Assembly: GCF_024623325.1 (NCBI RefSeq)
Contig: NZ_JANJZD010000005.1
Span: 124,001 to 188,000, forward strand
Source of the DNA: Acetatifactor muris
Lineage (GTDB): Bacteria; Bacillota; Clostridia; Lachnospirales; Lachnospiraceae
Reading direction: 5' to 3'
DNA length: 64,000 nt
Shown: in pieces, positions 25,801 through 33,722 of the stretch
Layout of the letters: every line of letters starts with the position of its first letter
Position numbering within the stretch: the first letter of the stretch is position 1
Translations under genes and position numbers: made by a program
Notes under the pieces: generated by a model
The model's database searches: none
Seen by the model: only the letters and a program-made list of their open reading frames with translations
What the model was told of the DNA's origin: nothing

Positions 25801-26380
25801 GTTTAATGCCCCGCACATCCGTGGCGTCACCCAGACTTTTTTCCTTCAGATAATCCTGTACCAATGTCATAAATGCCGCCAGATACCCACAGTAATCTCT
25901 CCTGTAATATCTGCTGTAATAGTGCTTCCTGCAGTCTGCACACTGGCACTCCGCGAACAGAACGGAATCCCGGTCAAAAACTATATGAATGGGAAAATTG
26001 GTTTTCCCCTCGGTGCCTCCCCCTACAGCTTCCCCCACGGTTTCGCTTTTACCGCTCATATATCCGCTTTCCACGCTGCGCAGCCGCACTTTATTCTCCT
26101 GGTTCAGCGCCTCTCCTTTTCGAATAACCGCCTGCGTCAGTTCCATATTCTTCCATATGGCATCACAGTCAAAATACCGGTATTGAGAATGCGTCATATA
26201 GTCTGCCAGACTTCGCTCTGCCTTTTCGGAAGAAGCGCTCTCCTCTTCCTGACGGTTCAGTACTATGTACTCCTGCTGTGCTGCCGTCACTTCCGCTTCC
26301 GTCTGTTCTCCCTTTTCCAATGCCTCATCCCTGTCATTATCCGGTCCGTTTTTCATTTGTTCTTTCCTGCGTCTGCCCAT
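22868..26380 (-). CDS. SNF2-family helicase with SWIM-type zinc finger
   Basis: A 1170-residue cytosolic DNA-dependent ATPase. A SWIM-like region (CQCADCRKHYY) lies near residue 140. A large SNF2-associated region follows, then the helicase core: Walker A DDMGLGKTLQVLA, motif II IIDEGQYIKN (DEGQ), motif III ALTGTPIENRLSELWSIFDF, motif V SLKAGGVGLNLTGADVV and motif VI QATDRTHRIGQ. Firmicute proteins of this type are poorly characterised; roles in DNA repair or transcription are possible. Start set at ATG 26380 (MGRRRKEQMKN), preceded by AAGGGAAG. An ATG at 26428 is excluded because it overlaps the -10 box of the promoter. Confidence 0.92.
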   Translation of the reverse strand: MGRRRKEQMKNGPDNDRDEALEKGEQTEAEVTAAQQEYIVLNRQEEESASSEKAERSLADYMTHSQYRYFDCDAIWKNMELTQAVIRKGEALNQENKVRLRSVESGYMSGKSETVGEAVGGGTEGKTNFPIHIVFDRDSVLFAECQCADCRKHYYSRYYRRDYCGYLAAFMTLVQDYLKEKSLGDATDVRGIKLIRAFSEQRANNVVSDTMGRNESLTLIPRMIMKNGDLAISFKVGERKLFVVKDLFEFYQNVQESKTAAYGSNTEFSHGIDNFMEKSRKWIEFIGRIVKEELAFERRMIEAHSYSKKAASKIGEFTLFGWRLDEFYRLVQGEEFEFEDRDSERKTKAQLRTGERNPRVSMTIRKNDFGVRRSFHGITVDCRMPQLFYGVGTAYYLCEDAFCRLEEEFQKKVRTVAQFCRDGSLTFQVGRNNLSQFYYSVLPQLEGVVDVMEENAEEIASYLPPEARFVFYLDAEEHNMTCRVAARYGETEFPVPDFAGEGQPKVPLESFRERIRESETMFLVSQWFPYWDADRQERHCGREEERMYQVLDKGVDALLSLGEVQCTRRFSNLNVGRRVRLAVGISVSRNLLNLNISTQDVPPEELLDILKSYRQKRKYYRLKNGDFLSLDEEGALQTLTEMVDILRMSPKELMKGNVRLPLYRALYLDKLLEKNQEIYSSRDSYFREMVKDFKTVNDADFEEPASLSGIMRGYQKNGYRWLRTLEEYRLGGILADDMGLGKTLQVLAVLLSAKLEGKKGTSLVIAPASLVFNWGEEIRSYTPELSYGFITGNQEERRGKLERYGEFDVLITSYDLLKRDIEYYEDKAFYYQIIDEGQYIKNHTTAAAKAVKAVKSSVRYALTGTPIENRLSELWSIFDFLIPGYLYGYDVFRNEFESPIVRNEDQSALKRLQRMTGPFILRRMKENVLKDLPEKLEENRYVRFEETQQKLYDAQVVHMKQKIVMQDAREFQKNKIQILAELTKLRQICCDPGLCFENYGGESAKLEACIDLVQSAVEGGHKILLFSQFTSMLEVIARRMEEEKISFYTITGATPKEKRLELVKAFNRDDTKVFLISLKAGGVGLNLTGADVVIHYDPWWNLAVQNQATDRTHRIGQTKVVVVYRLIAKGTIEERIQALQESKRALSDQIIQGDAGQLGGMTKEDFLSLL

Positions 26381-26426
26381 TAATCTTCTTCCCTTTCCCT
26401 GAATTCCGGCCCAATACCTGCTATTC

Positions 26427-26455
26427 ATTATAGCGTTTTTTCATACCGGATGCAA
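26427..26455 (-). promoter_or_regulatory. Promoter of the SNF2 helicase gene
   Basis: TTGCAT (26455-26450), 17-nt spacer, TATAAT (26432-26427) on the minus strand. The last T of the -10 box is part of an in-frame ATG, which therefore cannot be the translation start. Confidence 0.75.
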
Positions 26456-26466
26456 GATTTTTACAA

Positions 26467-26502
26467 TGTGAAAAGGCCCCGGCTTTCACCGTGACCTTTT
26501 CA
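26467..26502 (-). terminator. Probable terminator after the TetR gene
   Basis: Inverted repeat GTGAAAAGG / CCTTTTCAC with a GC-rich interior. The T-tract on the minus strand is weak. The 134 bp between this hairpin and the TetR stop hold no gene; an AGATAG/CTATCT repeat lies near 26524-26547. Confidence 0.5.
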
Positions 26503-26636
26503 CTATTTCTTATGAGGGGGGAGATAGTGAGTTCATCAACTATCTGATATTTATCTTACAAAAGAATTGTGTCCAAAGTGTGTCTATTTTCTAAATTAAA
26601 ATCTAAAAAAGTTTAAAACTGAGATAAACCCGGCCG

Positions 26637-27284
26637 TCAGTCTGCGGTGCCTGCAGTACTCCCCAGCTCGTTCAAAATGCCCTGAGAGGCCAGCATCTTA
26701 ATCCTCTCAAGATTCGGGGAAAAGCATTCGTCCGTCACTGCGGCGAACACATAGGTCAGCAGATGTGCAAACACACTGAACACCATATATTCCATGGGGA
26801 TATCTCCCCGCAGTTCTCCACGCTCCACTCCCCGCCGCAGGATTTTCCCAAATATATTCACCGGCTGATAGGCGGCAAAGGATTCAGAATTCAGCTTTTC
26901 CCGAACCATCCTGCTGAACTCTGAATTATCCGTCATCATGTGCACGAATCGCAGAAAGCAGTTCAGGCGCATATCCTTTTGCCGGATCACTTCCATCACA
27001 AAAGAAAACTGTTCCTGAAAGCTCGCCTTCTCTTCCAGAGTACTTTTCAGCCAGTCAAAACTCCATTTTATCTGATATACCACAGCACAGGCCACAAGCT
27101 CCTCTTTGGAGTCAAAATACTCGTATGCCGTTCCTTTCCCGATTCCTGCTCTCTCCGTGATGGCGGAGACGCGCATGCCAGATGCGTCCATCCCCTCCTC
27201 CAACATCTCAATCACGGCCCCGTACATCTGCCGCACCTTCGGCGGCACCTGACTGATATCCTCCAAACCGTTGATTTTTCCCAT
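26637..27284 (-). CDS. TetR/AcrR family transcriptional regulator
   Basis: A 215-residue repressor. The N-terminal helix-turn-helix is typical (VSAITERAGIGKGTAYEYFDSKEELVA, about residues 39-65); the rest is an all-helical ligand-binding region. It lies 15 bp downstream of the RND exporter gene and must be co-transcribed with it. The inverted repeat CCGAC-N6-GTCGG just after the exporter promoter is its likely operator, giving negative autoregulation. The effector is unknown but is probably an exporter substrate. Confidence 0.92.
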   Translation of the reverse strand: MGKINGLEDISQVPPKVRQMYGAVIEMLEEGMDASGMRVSAITERAGIGKGTAYEYFDSKEELVACAVVYQIKWSFDWLKSTLEEKASFQEQFSFVMEVIRQKDMRLNCFLRFVHMMTDNSEFSRMVREKLNSESFAAYQPVNIFGKILRRGVERGELRGDIPMEYMVFSVFAHLLTYVFAAVTDECFSPNLERIKMLASQGILNELGSTAGTAD

Positions 27285-27299
27285 AATTTTCTCTCCTGC

Positions 27300-30200
27300 C
27301 TACAATTCCGGCTCAGCCAATTCCGCGCTCCCTTTCTTTTTATCCCGGTTGAACAGGTCATAGATGCAGGGAATCACGATCAGTGTCAGCAGTGTACCAT
27401 AAAGCAGTCCGCCGATGGTAACCACCGCCATGGGTCTGGCCATCTCCGCTCCCATATCGCTGCTGAACACCATGGTGGACAGCGCCAGAATGGTGGTCAG
27501 AGCTGTCATCAGCACAGGCCGGAGCCTTGTACGGCCCGCAGTGAGAATCGCCTGACGTTTTTCAATACCGCTTTCCCGCAGCTGATTCATATAGTCAATA
27601 ATGACGATACCATTGTTGACTATGATTCCCGCCAGCATGACAAAGCCTATCATGGCAATGACGCTCACTTCACTTCCTGTGACATACAGCCCCAGAAATC
27701 CTCCCGTGAACGCAAGCGGAATGGTGAACATGATGATAAACGGAGATTTCAGCGACTGGAACTGTGCCACCATAATCAGGTACATAAACAGAATGGCCAG
27801 TATCATCATCAGCATAACCTGTTCCATGGCATCCACAATTGTCTCGTTTTCACCTGAAAATACCAGCCTGTATCCTGCCGGCAGTTCGTAGCCGGCCAGC
27901 TTTTCCTCCACATCACCGGACACAAGTCCCACATTATATCCCTCTGCAATGGCGGCGGACACGGACACATACCTTGTCTGGTCCGCGCGGCTGATGGATA
28001 CAAATGCTTCCGTTGTCTTAAAAGAGGCAAGTTCTGACAGCGGCACTTTCACCTTTTCTCCTTCTTCATCAGTGCCTTCTATCTCCAGATCCTTTACCAG
28101 TTCCCTGGTCAGTTCAAGGTCTCCTCCGTTCATGACATAGACATTATAGTCCTTATCGGCGGCAACCAGTGTAGTGGCACTGCCTGCTTCCGCCAGTCTG
28201 GCATAAATCTGCGTATATACCTGAGCCACCGTAAGTCCGTAATGCACCGCTTCGTCCCGGTCAATGATGATTCTCAGCTCCTCATCCGCATCTTCCAGCC
28301 CGTCGCTGACATCGGCGGTTCCTTCCACGCTCTCCACCACCGCCGCCACTTCTTCCGCAATGCTCCGCAGCGTGTCCAGATCACGGCCTCTCACCTGAAT
28401 GGAGATACCGCTGCCGCCCATGGCGCTCATGTCCATACTGGATGTATCAATGGTAATCTCCGCCTCCAGATCTGCCGTTTTCTCTCTGATCATACGGGCA
28501 ATTTCTTCATTGCTCCTCTTTTTGTCTTCTCGGGTCACCACATAAATGGTGGCCAGATTACTGCTGCCGCTACCTCCGCCGCCCATCACGGACATGGCAG
28601 AACTGCTGGACATGGCTCCCACATTCTCCACATCCTCTATGGACAGAATGGCTTCCACCACCTTATCCGAGATTTCTCCTGTCTCTTCCAGTGTGGCGTC
28701 GTCAGGAAGTGCCACATTCACCGTCAGCTGTGTGGAATCCATATCCGACATAAAGGCAGTTCCGTTGGTAAAAGCCAGCGCAATGCTGCCCAGAAACAGT
28801 CCCAATACCAGAATCAGCACCAGCGGTTTCCCCTTCAGCGACAGTTCCAGCAGTCTTTCATAACCTTTCGTCATTCCCTCGAATAATCTGCCGCTCTTCT
28901 GCTCTCTGGTCCTGACCAGCATCTTCGATGACATGGCGGGAACCACGGTAAGCGCAATGGCCAGACTGGCAAACAGCGAATAGGCGATTGTCAGCCCCAT
29001 ATCCACGAACAGCTGTCTGGTAATCCCTTCCGTAAATACAATGGGAAGGAATACACAGACCGTAGTCAATGTGGAGGCGGTAATGGCGCCCGCCACTTCT
29101 CTGGCCCCTTCCATGGCAGCCTCCCGCACCGAACTTCCCTCACTTCGCAGTCTGTATATATTTTCTATCACCACGATGGAATTGTCCACCAGCATACCGA
29201 TTCCCAGCGCCAGTCCTGACAGAGAGATGATATTCAGCGTCACTCCGCTGAAGTACATACATACAATGGCAGTCACCAGACTGACGGGAATGGAGAAAGC
29301 CACCACAAGCGTAGGGCGCAGATCCTTCAGGAACACCAGAAGAATCAGTATCGCCAGCGCCCCGCCCACCAGGATATTGTTGAGGATGGAATCCATGACC
29401 AGATCAATATAGATTCCCTGGTCCATCAGCTTTATCAGGGACAAATCGGGATTCTCCTCCATCAGCTCTCCGAACCGTTCTCCCAGAGAATCCGATACCT
29501 CGCCGGTGGAATAGCCCGTCTGCTTCTGAATACTCAGCATAACACCCGCACTGCCGTCCACATTGGTATAGATTTCTGCGGAGTTATCGGTGTAAAACAC
29601 ATCCGCCACATCTCCCAGCGTGATTACGGGCACACCGTCCATGTGCAGATCCATCAGAGGCAGCGCCTGCAGCTCCTCCACGGTGGAAGGCTTATCTCCC
29701 ACACGCACCATATAGCTGATGCCTTCCTCGGTTACATAGCCCGCCGGCATGGAAAAGTTCTGAGCTGTGAGAAGATTTTTTATCGTATCAACTGTAAGGA
29801 TTTTGGTCATGTCCGCCTGTTCGTATGCCTCTGCCTTCGCATCCGCCAGCTGCTTTTCCCCTTCTTCCAGCTGCTTCTCAGCGTCCTTCAGCTGTTCTTC
29901 GGCATCCTCCATCTGCTCCAGACCGCTTTTAATCTGTTCCTCTCCCGTCTTCAGCTGGGACTCCGCCACCTCCAGCTGGTACTCTCCCATGGAGATAGTC
30001 GCCTTGCCGTTGGCAAATTCAATGGCCGCCGCCATCTGTCCCTTTTCAATGGCAATCAGACCGCTGTTGATGTCGTTGATAGCCTGTGCCAGGTCCGTGA
30101 TATTCTGCTTTTGCAGCATTTCATTGACCATCGCCACATATCCGTCATAACCCAGGCCGCTGGTCAGCGCCGCCAGCGCCGATTTCATATCTTCATACTT

Positions 30201-31613
30201 CACCAGAATGTCGCCATTCTGCTCCAGCAGCTCAAGCATACTCCCCGCAGCCTCTTTGGCTGCCCCCAGCGCGGTCCCTACCACAGTGGTGAGCTGGGTG
30301 ATTGCTTCCTCATCCGGTATGACGGACTGGTCGGGAATTCCGTTGCTGAAATCTATCACCGGATACCAGCGGGGCAGCGCTTCCTCCGCGGCAAGAATGC
30401 CGGCAAGCTGTTCGCTGACACCGGAAATCAGCGGCAGTGCCGTGTTGCCTCTGAATTCTGCCTGCAGCTTGTCAATATTGTCACATGCCCTTCCGAAATC
30501 TCCGATAATTGCCACTCCCTCCGGAGTGGCAAAAGAACCGCCGGCTTCCAGCAAAGCCATGGCTCTGCCCAGCGCATCCGCCCACTCGGTCATATATGTA
30601 GTATATCTCGTCAGATACTCCCCGTCCCGCAGCACTTCCAGGCTGCCTTTTTCCTTCTCTATGACGCCGAACTGTTCCACCGCGGATGCCATCTGCCCGA
30701 TACCGTCATTCAGCTGTTTCGCTGTGGCAAGGTTTGTCTGGATTTCTTCCAGCTGTGCCTTGGCGCTCAGCAGAGAGTTTTTCTGAACTGCCAGCTGATT
30801 GTTAATTGCCTCCTGCTGATTCTCCAGCTCCTGCCTGCCGTCTTCCAGTTCTTTCCTGCCGTCCTCCAGCTCCTTCTTTCCATCTGCCAGCTCCTTGCGT
30901 CCGTCCAGAAGCTCCTTTTTGCCGTCCGCCAGTTCTTTTTTGCCGTCTTCCAATTCTTTTCGCCCGTCTGCAAGCTCCTCTTCCGCCTCTCGCATCTTCT
31001 CATCGATGGCAGCGTACACTTTCCCGTTGACAGCATCCACTTTGTCCTGACGGATAATGACATTCACGCTCTCTTCCAGAAGGCCTGTGGCACTGACACT
31101 GGCCACCCCCTCCAGGCTCTCCAGCTCCGGCATGACACTTTCCTGCACATATGTACTGATCTGCGCATTATCCATGCCCTCCACGCCCACGGCGGCAATC
31201 ATCACCGGCAGCATATCCGGATTCAGTTTCATGATGATGGGATTCCCCACCGAATCGTCCCAGTAGCTTTTAATCTGGTCCAGATTCTCCCGTATCTCCA
31301 GAGATACCGCATTCATATCCGCTGTCTGGGCAAATTCCAGAATCACCATGGAATAGCTTTCATTGGAAACCGAACTGATACTCTCTATATTGCTTACCGT
31401 AGCCATGGCCGCCTCTACAGGCTGTGTCACCACAGACTCCACCGTCTCCGGATTGGCTCCCGGGTAAGTAGTCATGACTATCACATAGGGAAGGCTGATA
31501 TTGGGCAACAAATCCGCCGTCATTCTGGTAAAAGACACAATGCCCAGAATAATGGCCAATACCACTCCCACCAGCACTGTATATGGTTTTTTCACACTGA
31601 ATCTGGAAATCAT
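27300..31613 (-). CDS. RND-superfamily efflux permease with large coiled-coil insertion
   Basis: A 1437-residue membrane exporter, about 400 residues longer than AcrB/SwrC-type proteins. The N-terminus (SRFSVKKPYTVLVGVVLAII), TM cluster and motif GLALGIGMLVDNSIVVIENIYR are typical of the HAE family. The extra length lies in the first extracytoplasmic loop, about residues 203-600. Residues 211-265 are seven-residue repeats of the form KELADGK/KELEDGR. Residues 546-597 have a matching run (EEQLKDAEKQLEEGEKQ). These arms look like an antiparallel coiled coil around a helical middle, as in YhgE/Pip-type proteins. No separate membrane-fusion gene is adjacent. Substrates are unknown; the downstream TetR gene suggests induction by a toxic compound. 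Confidence 0.93.
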   Translation of the reverse strand: MISRFSVKKPYTVLVGVVLAIILGIVSFTRMTADLLPNISLPYVIVMTTYPGANPETVESVVTQPVEAAMATVSNIESISSVSNESYSMVILEFAQTADMNAVSLEIRENLDQIKSYWDDSVGNPIIMKLNPDMLPVMIAAVGVEGMDNAQISTYVQESVMPELESLEGVASVSATGLLEESVNVIIRQDKVDAVNGKVYAAIDEKMREAEEELADGRKELEDGKKELADGKKELLDGRKELADGKKELEDGRKELEDGRQELENQQEAINNQLAVQKNSLLSAKAQLEEIQTNLATAKQLNDGIGQMASAVEQFGVIEKEKGSLEVLRDGEYLTRYTTYMTEWADALGRAMALLEAGGSFATPEGVAIIGDFGRACDNIDKLQAEFRGNTALPLISGVSEQLAGILAAEEALPRWYPVIDFSNGIPDQSVIPDEEAITQLTTVVGTALGAAKEAAGSMLELLEQNGDILVKYEDMKSALAALTSGLGYDGYVAMVNEMLQKQNITDLAQAINDINSGLIAIEKGQMAAAIEFANGKATISMGEYQLEVAESQLKTGEEQIKSGLEQMEDAEEQLKDAEKQLEEGEKQLADAKAEAYEQADMTKILTVDTIKNLLTAQNFSMPAGYVTEEGISYMVRVGDKPSTVEELQALPLMDLHMDGVPVITLGDVADVFYTDNSAEIYTNVDGSAGVMLSIQKQTGYSTGEVSDSLGERFGELMEENPDLSLIKLMDQGIYIDLVMDSILNNILVGGALAILILLVFLKDLRPTLVVAFSIPVSLVTAIVCMYFSGVTLNIISLSGLALGIGMLVDNSIVVIENIYRLRSEGSSVREAAMEGAREVAGAITASTLTTVCVFLPIVFTEGITRQLFVDMGLTIAYSLFASLAIALTVVPAMSSKMLVRTREQKSGRLFEGMTKGYERLLELSLKGKPLVLILVLGLFLGSIALAFTNGTAFMSDMDSTQLTVNVALPDDATLEETGEISDKVVEAILSIEDVENVGAMSSSSAMSVMGGGGSGSSNLATIYVVTREDKKRSNEEIARMIREKTADLEAEITIDTSSMDMSAMGGSGISIQVRGRDLDTLRSIAEEVAAVVESVEGTADVSDGLEDADEELRIIIDRDEAVHYGLTVAQVYTQIYARLAEAGSATTLVAADKDYNVYVMNGGDLELTRELVKDLEIEGTDEEGEKVKVPLSELASFKTTEAFVSISRADQTRYVSVSAAIAEGYNVGLVSGDVEEKLAGYELPAGYRLVFSGENETIVDAMEQVMLMMILAILFMYLIMVAQFQSLKSPFIIMFTIPLAFTGGFLGLYVTGSEVSVIAMIGFVMLAGIIVNNGIVIIDYMNQLRESGIEKRQAILTAGRTRLRPVLMTALTTILALSTMVFSSDMGAEMARPMAVVTIGGLLYGTLLTLIVIPCIYDLFNRDKKKGSAELAEPEL

Positions 31614-31631
31614 TTCCGTTCCTCCTGCCGT

Positions 31632-31647
31632 CCGACCAGTCAGTCGG
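31632..31647. promoter_or_regulatory. Likely TetR operator
   Basis: Inverted repeat CCGAC-CAGTCA-GTCGG located 14-29 bp downstream of the exporter's -10 box, in the position expected for a repressor roadblock. The regulator is inferred to be the TetR protein of the same operon. Confidence 0.75.
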
Positions 31648-31660
31648 TTTTCTGCCGTTG

Positions 31661-31689
31661 ATTATATGCCCGATTTTTTGTCATGTCAA
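31661..31689 (-). promoter_or_regulatory. Consensus promoter of the RND-tetR operon
   Basis: Perfect TTGACA (31689-31684), 17-nt spacer, perfect TATAAT (31666-31661) on the minus strand. A full-consensus promoter combined with an operator fits a gene that is strong when derepressed. Confidence 0.92.
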
Positions 31690-31714
31690 TAAAATGAATC
31701 TGTCCCTTTTATAA

Positions 31715-31752
31715 AAAAACAATTAAAAAGTCCGGCTTTTACACCGAACTTT
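31715..31752 (-). terminator. Terminator after sigH
   Basis: On the minus strand AAAGTTCGG pairs with CCGGACTTT (one G-U pair), followed by TTAATTGTTTTTTT. The stem begins at the sigH stop codon. Confidence 0.85.
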
Positions 31753-32369
31753 CACAACATTTTTCTGATTTTCGCCTTCAGACGCTGCAGGGCGTTATCT
31801 GTGGCCTTTTCATCCCTGCTCAGCACCTTTGCTATCTGTGTATAACTCATCCCTGTGATATAAAGGTCGAGAACCTGTTTCTCAAAGTCGCTGAGCTCCT
31901 CCTCTATCATACGCTCCAGATAGTCCACCCGCTCCTTGTCCAGAAAAAGCTCCTCCGGGTTCCGCTTTGTTTTGTCTGCCAGCAGTTCCGTCAGATGCAG
32001 TCCCTCTCTGTCATCCCCGGTTTCTTCCCAGTCCAGAGACACATAAGTATTCAGCGGAAAATGCTTCTGTCTCCTGGAGGCCTGCACCGCCGTGTACATC
32101 TGACGGTTAATGCACAGCTCCGCAAAGGAGCTGAAGCTGGCATCCCGCCCGGTGTCATAATCCCGCACTGCCTTAAACAGTCCTATCATGCCTTCCTGAA
32201 TCAGGTCTTCATTGTCCGCCCCCAGAATGAACATGGACTTCGCCTTGCTGCGCACCAGATTTTTGTATTTGTCACAGATATACTCCATGACAGAGGTTTC
32301 TCCCCTGCGGAGACGGTCAATCAGCTCTCCGTCGCTGTATTGTCTGTAATTTGCGTATCTGTCCCCCAT
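31752..32369 (-). CDS. sigH: RNA polymerase sigma-H factor (Spo0H-like)
   Basis: A sigma-70-family factor of about 205 residues. Region 2 is clear (ADNEDLIQEGMIGLFKAVRDYD, then FSSFAELCINRQMYTAVQASRRQK), and region 4 ends with a helix-turn-helix (GMSYTQIAKVLSRDEKATDNALQRLKAKI). Sequence and position after cysE-cysS-mrnC-rlmB match sigH of Firmicutes, which in Bacillus drives early sporulation and competence genes. Start MGDRYANYRQYSD at 32369 has AAGGA only 3 nt upstream; an ATG at 32399 is possible but has no ribosome site. The yacP gene found between rlmB and sigH in Bacillus is absent here. Confidence 0.92.
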   Translation of the reverse strand: MGDRYANYRQYSDGELIDRLRRGETSVMEYICDKYKNLVRSKAKSMFILGADNEDLIQEGMIGLFKAVRDYDTGRDASFSSFAELCINRQMYTAVQASRRQKHFPLNTYVSLDWEETGDDREGLHLTELLADKTKRNPEELFLDKERVDYLERMIEEELSDFEKQVLDLYITGMSYTQIAKVLSRDEKATDNALQRLKAKIRKML

Positions 32370-32440
32370 ATTCCTTCTCTCGCCGCCTTTTATATCCATC
32401 CGTTTTGCCGTATACACTTATCCGAGGCAGAACTTCCCTT

Positions 32441-33184
32441 TTACGCCAACCCCCGCTGTCTCACAATCTCATAGGCCAGCACGCCTGCCGCCACGGAAGC
32501 GTTCAGGGAATCAATATTTCCCTTCATGGGAACAGCCGCTGTCATGTCGCATTTTTCCTTCACAAGGCGGCCCACGCCTTCTCCTTCGCTGCCGATGACA
32601 AGTCCTATGGGGCCTTTCAGATTCAGATCATACATGGTGGTACCGCCCATATCGGCACAGACGAACCACAGTCCCTCTTTTTTCAGCTCCTCAATGGTTT
32701 TCGCCAGATTGGTGACTTTCGCCACCGGAGTATAGTTCAGCGCCCCGGCGGAAGTTTTCGCCACAGTGGCAGTCAGTCCCACCGCCCGGTTCTTCGGGAT
32801 GATCACTCCATGGGCCCCGGCCAGATTGGCGGTACGGATGATAGCCCCCAGATTATGCGGATCCTCAATATTGTCCAGCAGAATCACAAAGGGCGGCTCC
32901 TGTCTCTCCTGCGCCGCCTTCAGAATCTCCTCCACGGACGCGTATTCATAGGCGGCCGCCACGGCAACCACACCCTGGTGCTTTCCGGTTCCGGACAGCT
33001 GATCCAGACGCTCTCTGGTCACGTATTTAATCAGCGTGCCCTGTTTTGCAGCTTCTCTCTTAATGGTCAGAACAGGTCCGTCCTGGCACCCGTCCAGAAC
33101 GTAGAGCTTGTCCACAGTCCTGCCCGAGCGAAACGCTTCCGTCACCGCATTTCTTCCCTCAATCGTAAATTCTCTGTATGCCAT
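32441..33184 (-). CDS. rlmB: 23S rRNA 2'-O-methyltransferase, RlmB/TrmH family
   Basis: A 247-residue SPOUT methyltransferase, expected to methylate G2251 of 23S rRNA or a related site. It has an N-terminal RNA-binding domain (YREFTIEGRNAVTEAFRSG) and the C-terminal knot with the three family motifs: LLDNIEDPHNLGAIIRTANL, GLVIGSEGEGVGRLV and PMKGNIDSLNASVAAGVL. It starts 52 bp after mrnC with GGAGGGAA as ribosome site and belongs to the cysE-cysS-mrnC-rlmB-sigH run. The exact modified nucleotide is inferred from family membership. Confidence 0.93.
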   Translation of the reverse strand: MAYREFTIEGRNAVTEAFRSGRTVDKLYVLDGCQDGPVLTIKREAAKQGTLIKYVTRERLDQLSGTGKHQGVVAVAAAYEYASVEEILKAAQERQEPPFVILLDNIEDPHNLGAIIRTANLAGAHGVIIPKNRAVGLTATVAKTSAGALNYTPVAKVTNLAKTIEELKKEGLWFVCADMGGTTMYDLNLKGPIGLVIGSEGEGVGRLVKEKCDMTAAVPMKGNIDSLNASVAAGVLAYEIVRQRGLA

Positions 33185-33236
33185 TTTCCCTCCATTCTAC
33201 AGCAGATGACTGTCCATCTGCCGCCCTCTGCGGAAA

Positions 33237-33722
33237 TTACAGGTTCTCGATATCGGCAGCCTCGATACCCTTCCGCACCAGCTCCAGAATCCGCTCCATA
33301 TCGTCCTTTAAATACAGCCAGCCCAGCACCGCCTCAAAGCCGGTGGCCTTCTTGTAATCCGCGGGAGAGGCATTTTTCGCCATAGTGTGAGGCTTGGCAT
33401 TTTTCCCCCGCTGGTACACTGTCTGTTCTTCCTGCGTAAAATGCTCCTGCAGCGCCGTCACAATCCTCGCCTGCGCGCCGGCACTCACATATTTAACCGT
33501 AATATGATGCAGAATATTGGCAGGGCGGTTCGCCTTCTCCACCACCGCCGTCCGTATAATCAGGTCATACACCGCATCTCCGATATAGGCCAGCGTCAAC
33601 GGCGAATAGCTCCTGATATCCTGACATTTGCCGTGAAAAATCTCCCGGATCATCGACGGCATACTGACAGACTCCCTCTGCCCCTCTGCCGTTTGCTGCT
33701 CCCTGTCTATGCTTTCTTCCAC
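33237..33722 (-). CDS. mrnC: Mini-ribonuclease 3
   Basis: A 161-residue RNase III catalytic domain without the double-stranded-RNA-binding domain. In Bacillus this enzyme matures 23S rRNA ends. The signature YSPLTLAYIGDAVYDLIIR holds the catalytic acidic residues, and ADYKKATGFEAVLGWLYL holds the second site. The gene overlaps the cysS stop by 16 nt, so translation is coupled. About 20 extra N-terminal residues (MEESIDREQQTAEGQRESV) precede the conserved part; a later start at MPSMIREIF is possible. Confidence 0.93.
   Translation of the reverse strand: MEESIDREQQTAEGQRESVSMPSMIREIFHGKCQDIRSYSPLTLAYIGDAVYDLIIRTAVVEKANRPANILHHITVKYVSAGAQARIVTALQEHFTQEEQTVYQRGKNAKPHTMAKNASPADYKKATGFEAVLGWLYLKDDMERILELVRKGIEAADIENL

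Noticed and set aside
30806..31030. DNA minisatellite on either strand
   Set aside because: The repeats are in phase with the RND gene and encode coiled-coil heptads.
29643..31661. 672-codon plus-strand open frame
   Set aside because: Antisense to the RND exporter gene, which has clear motifs, promoter and operator.
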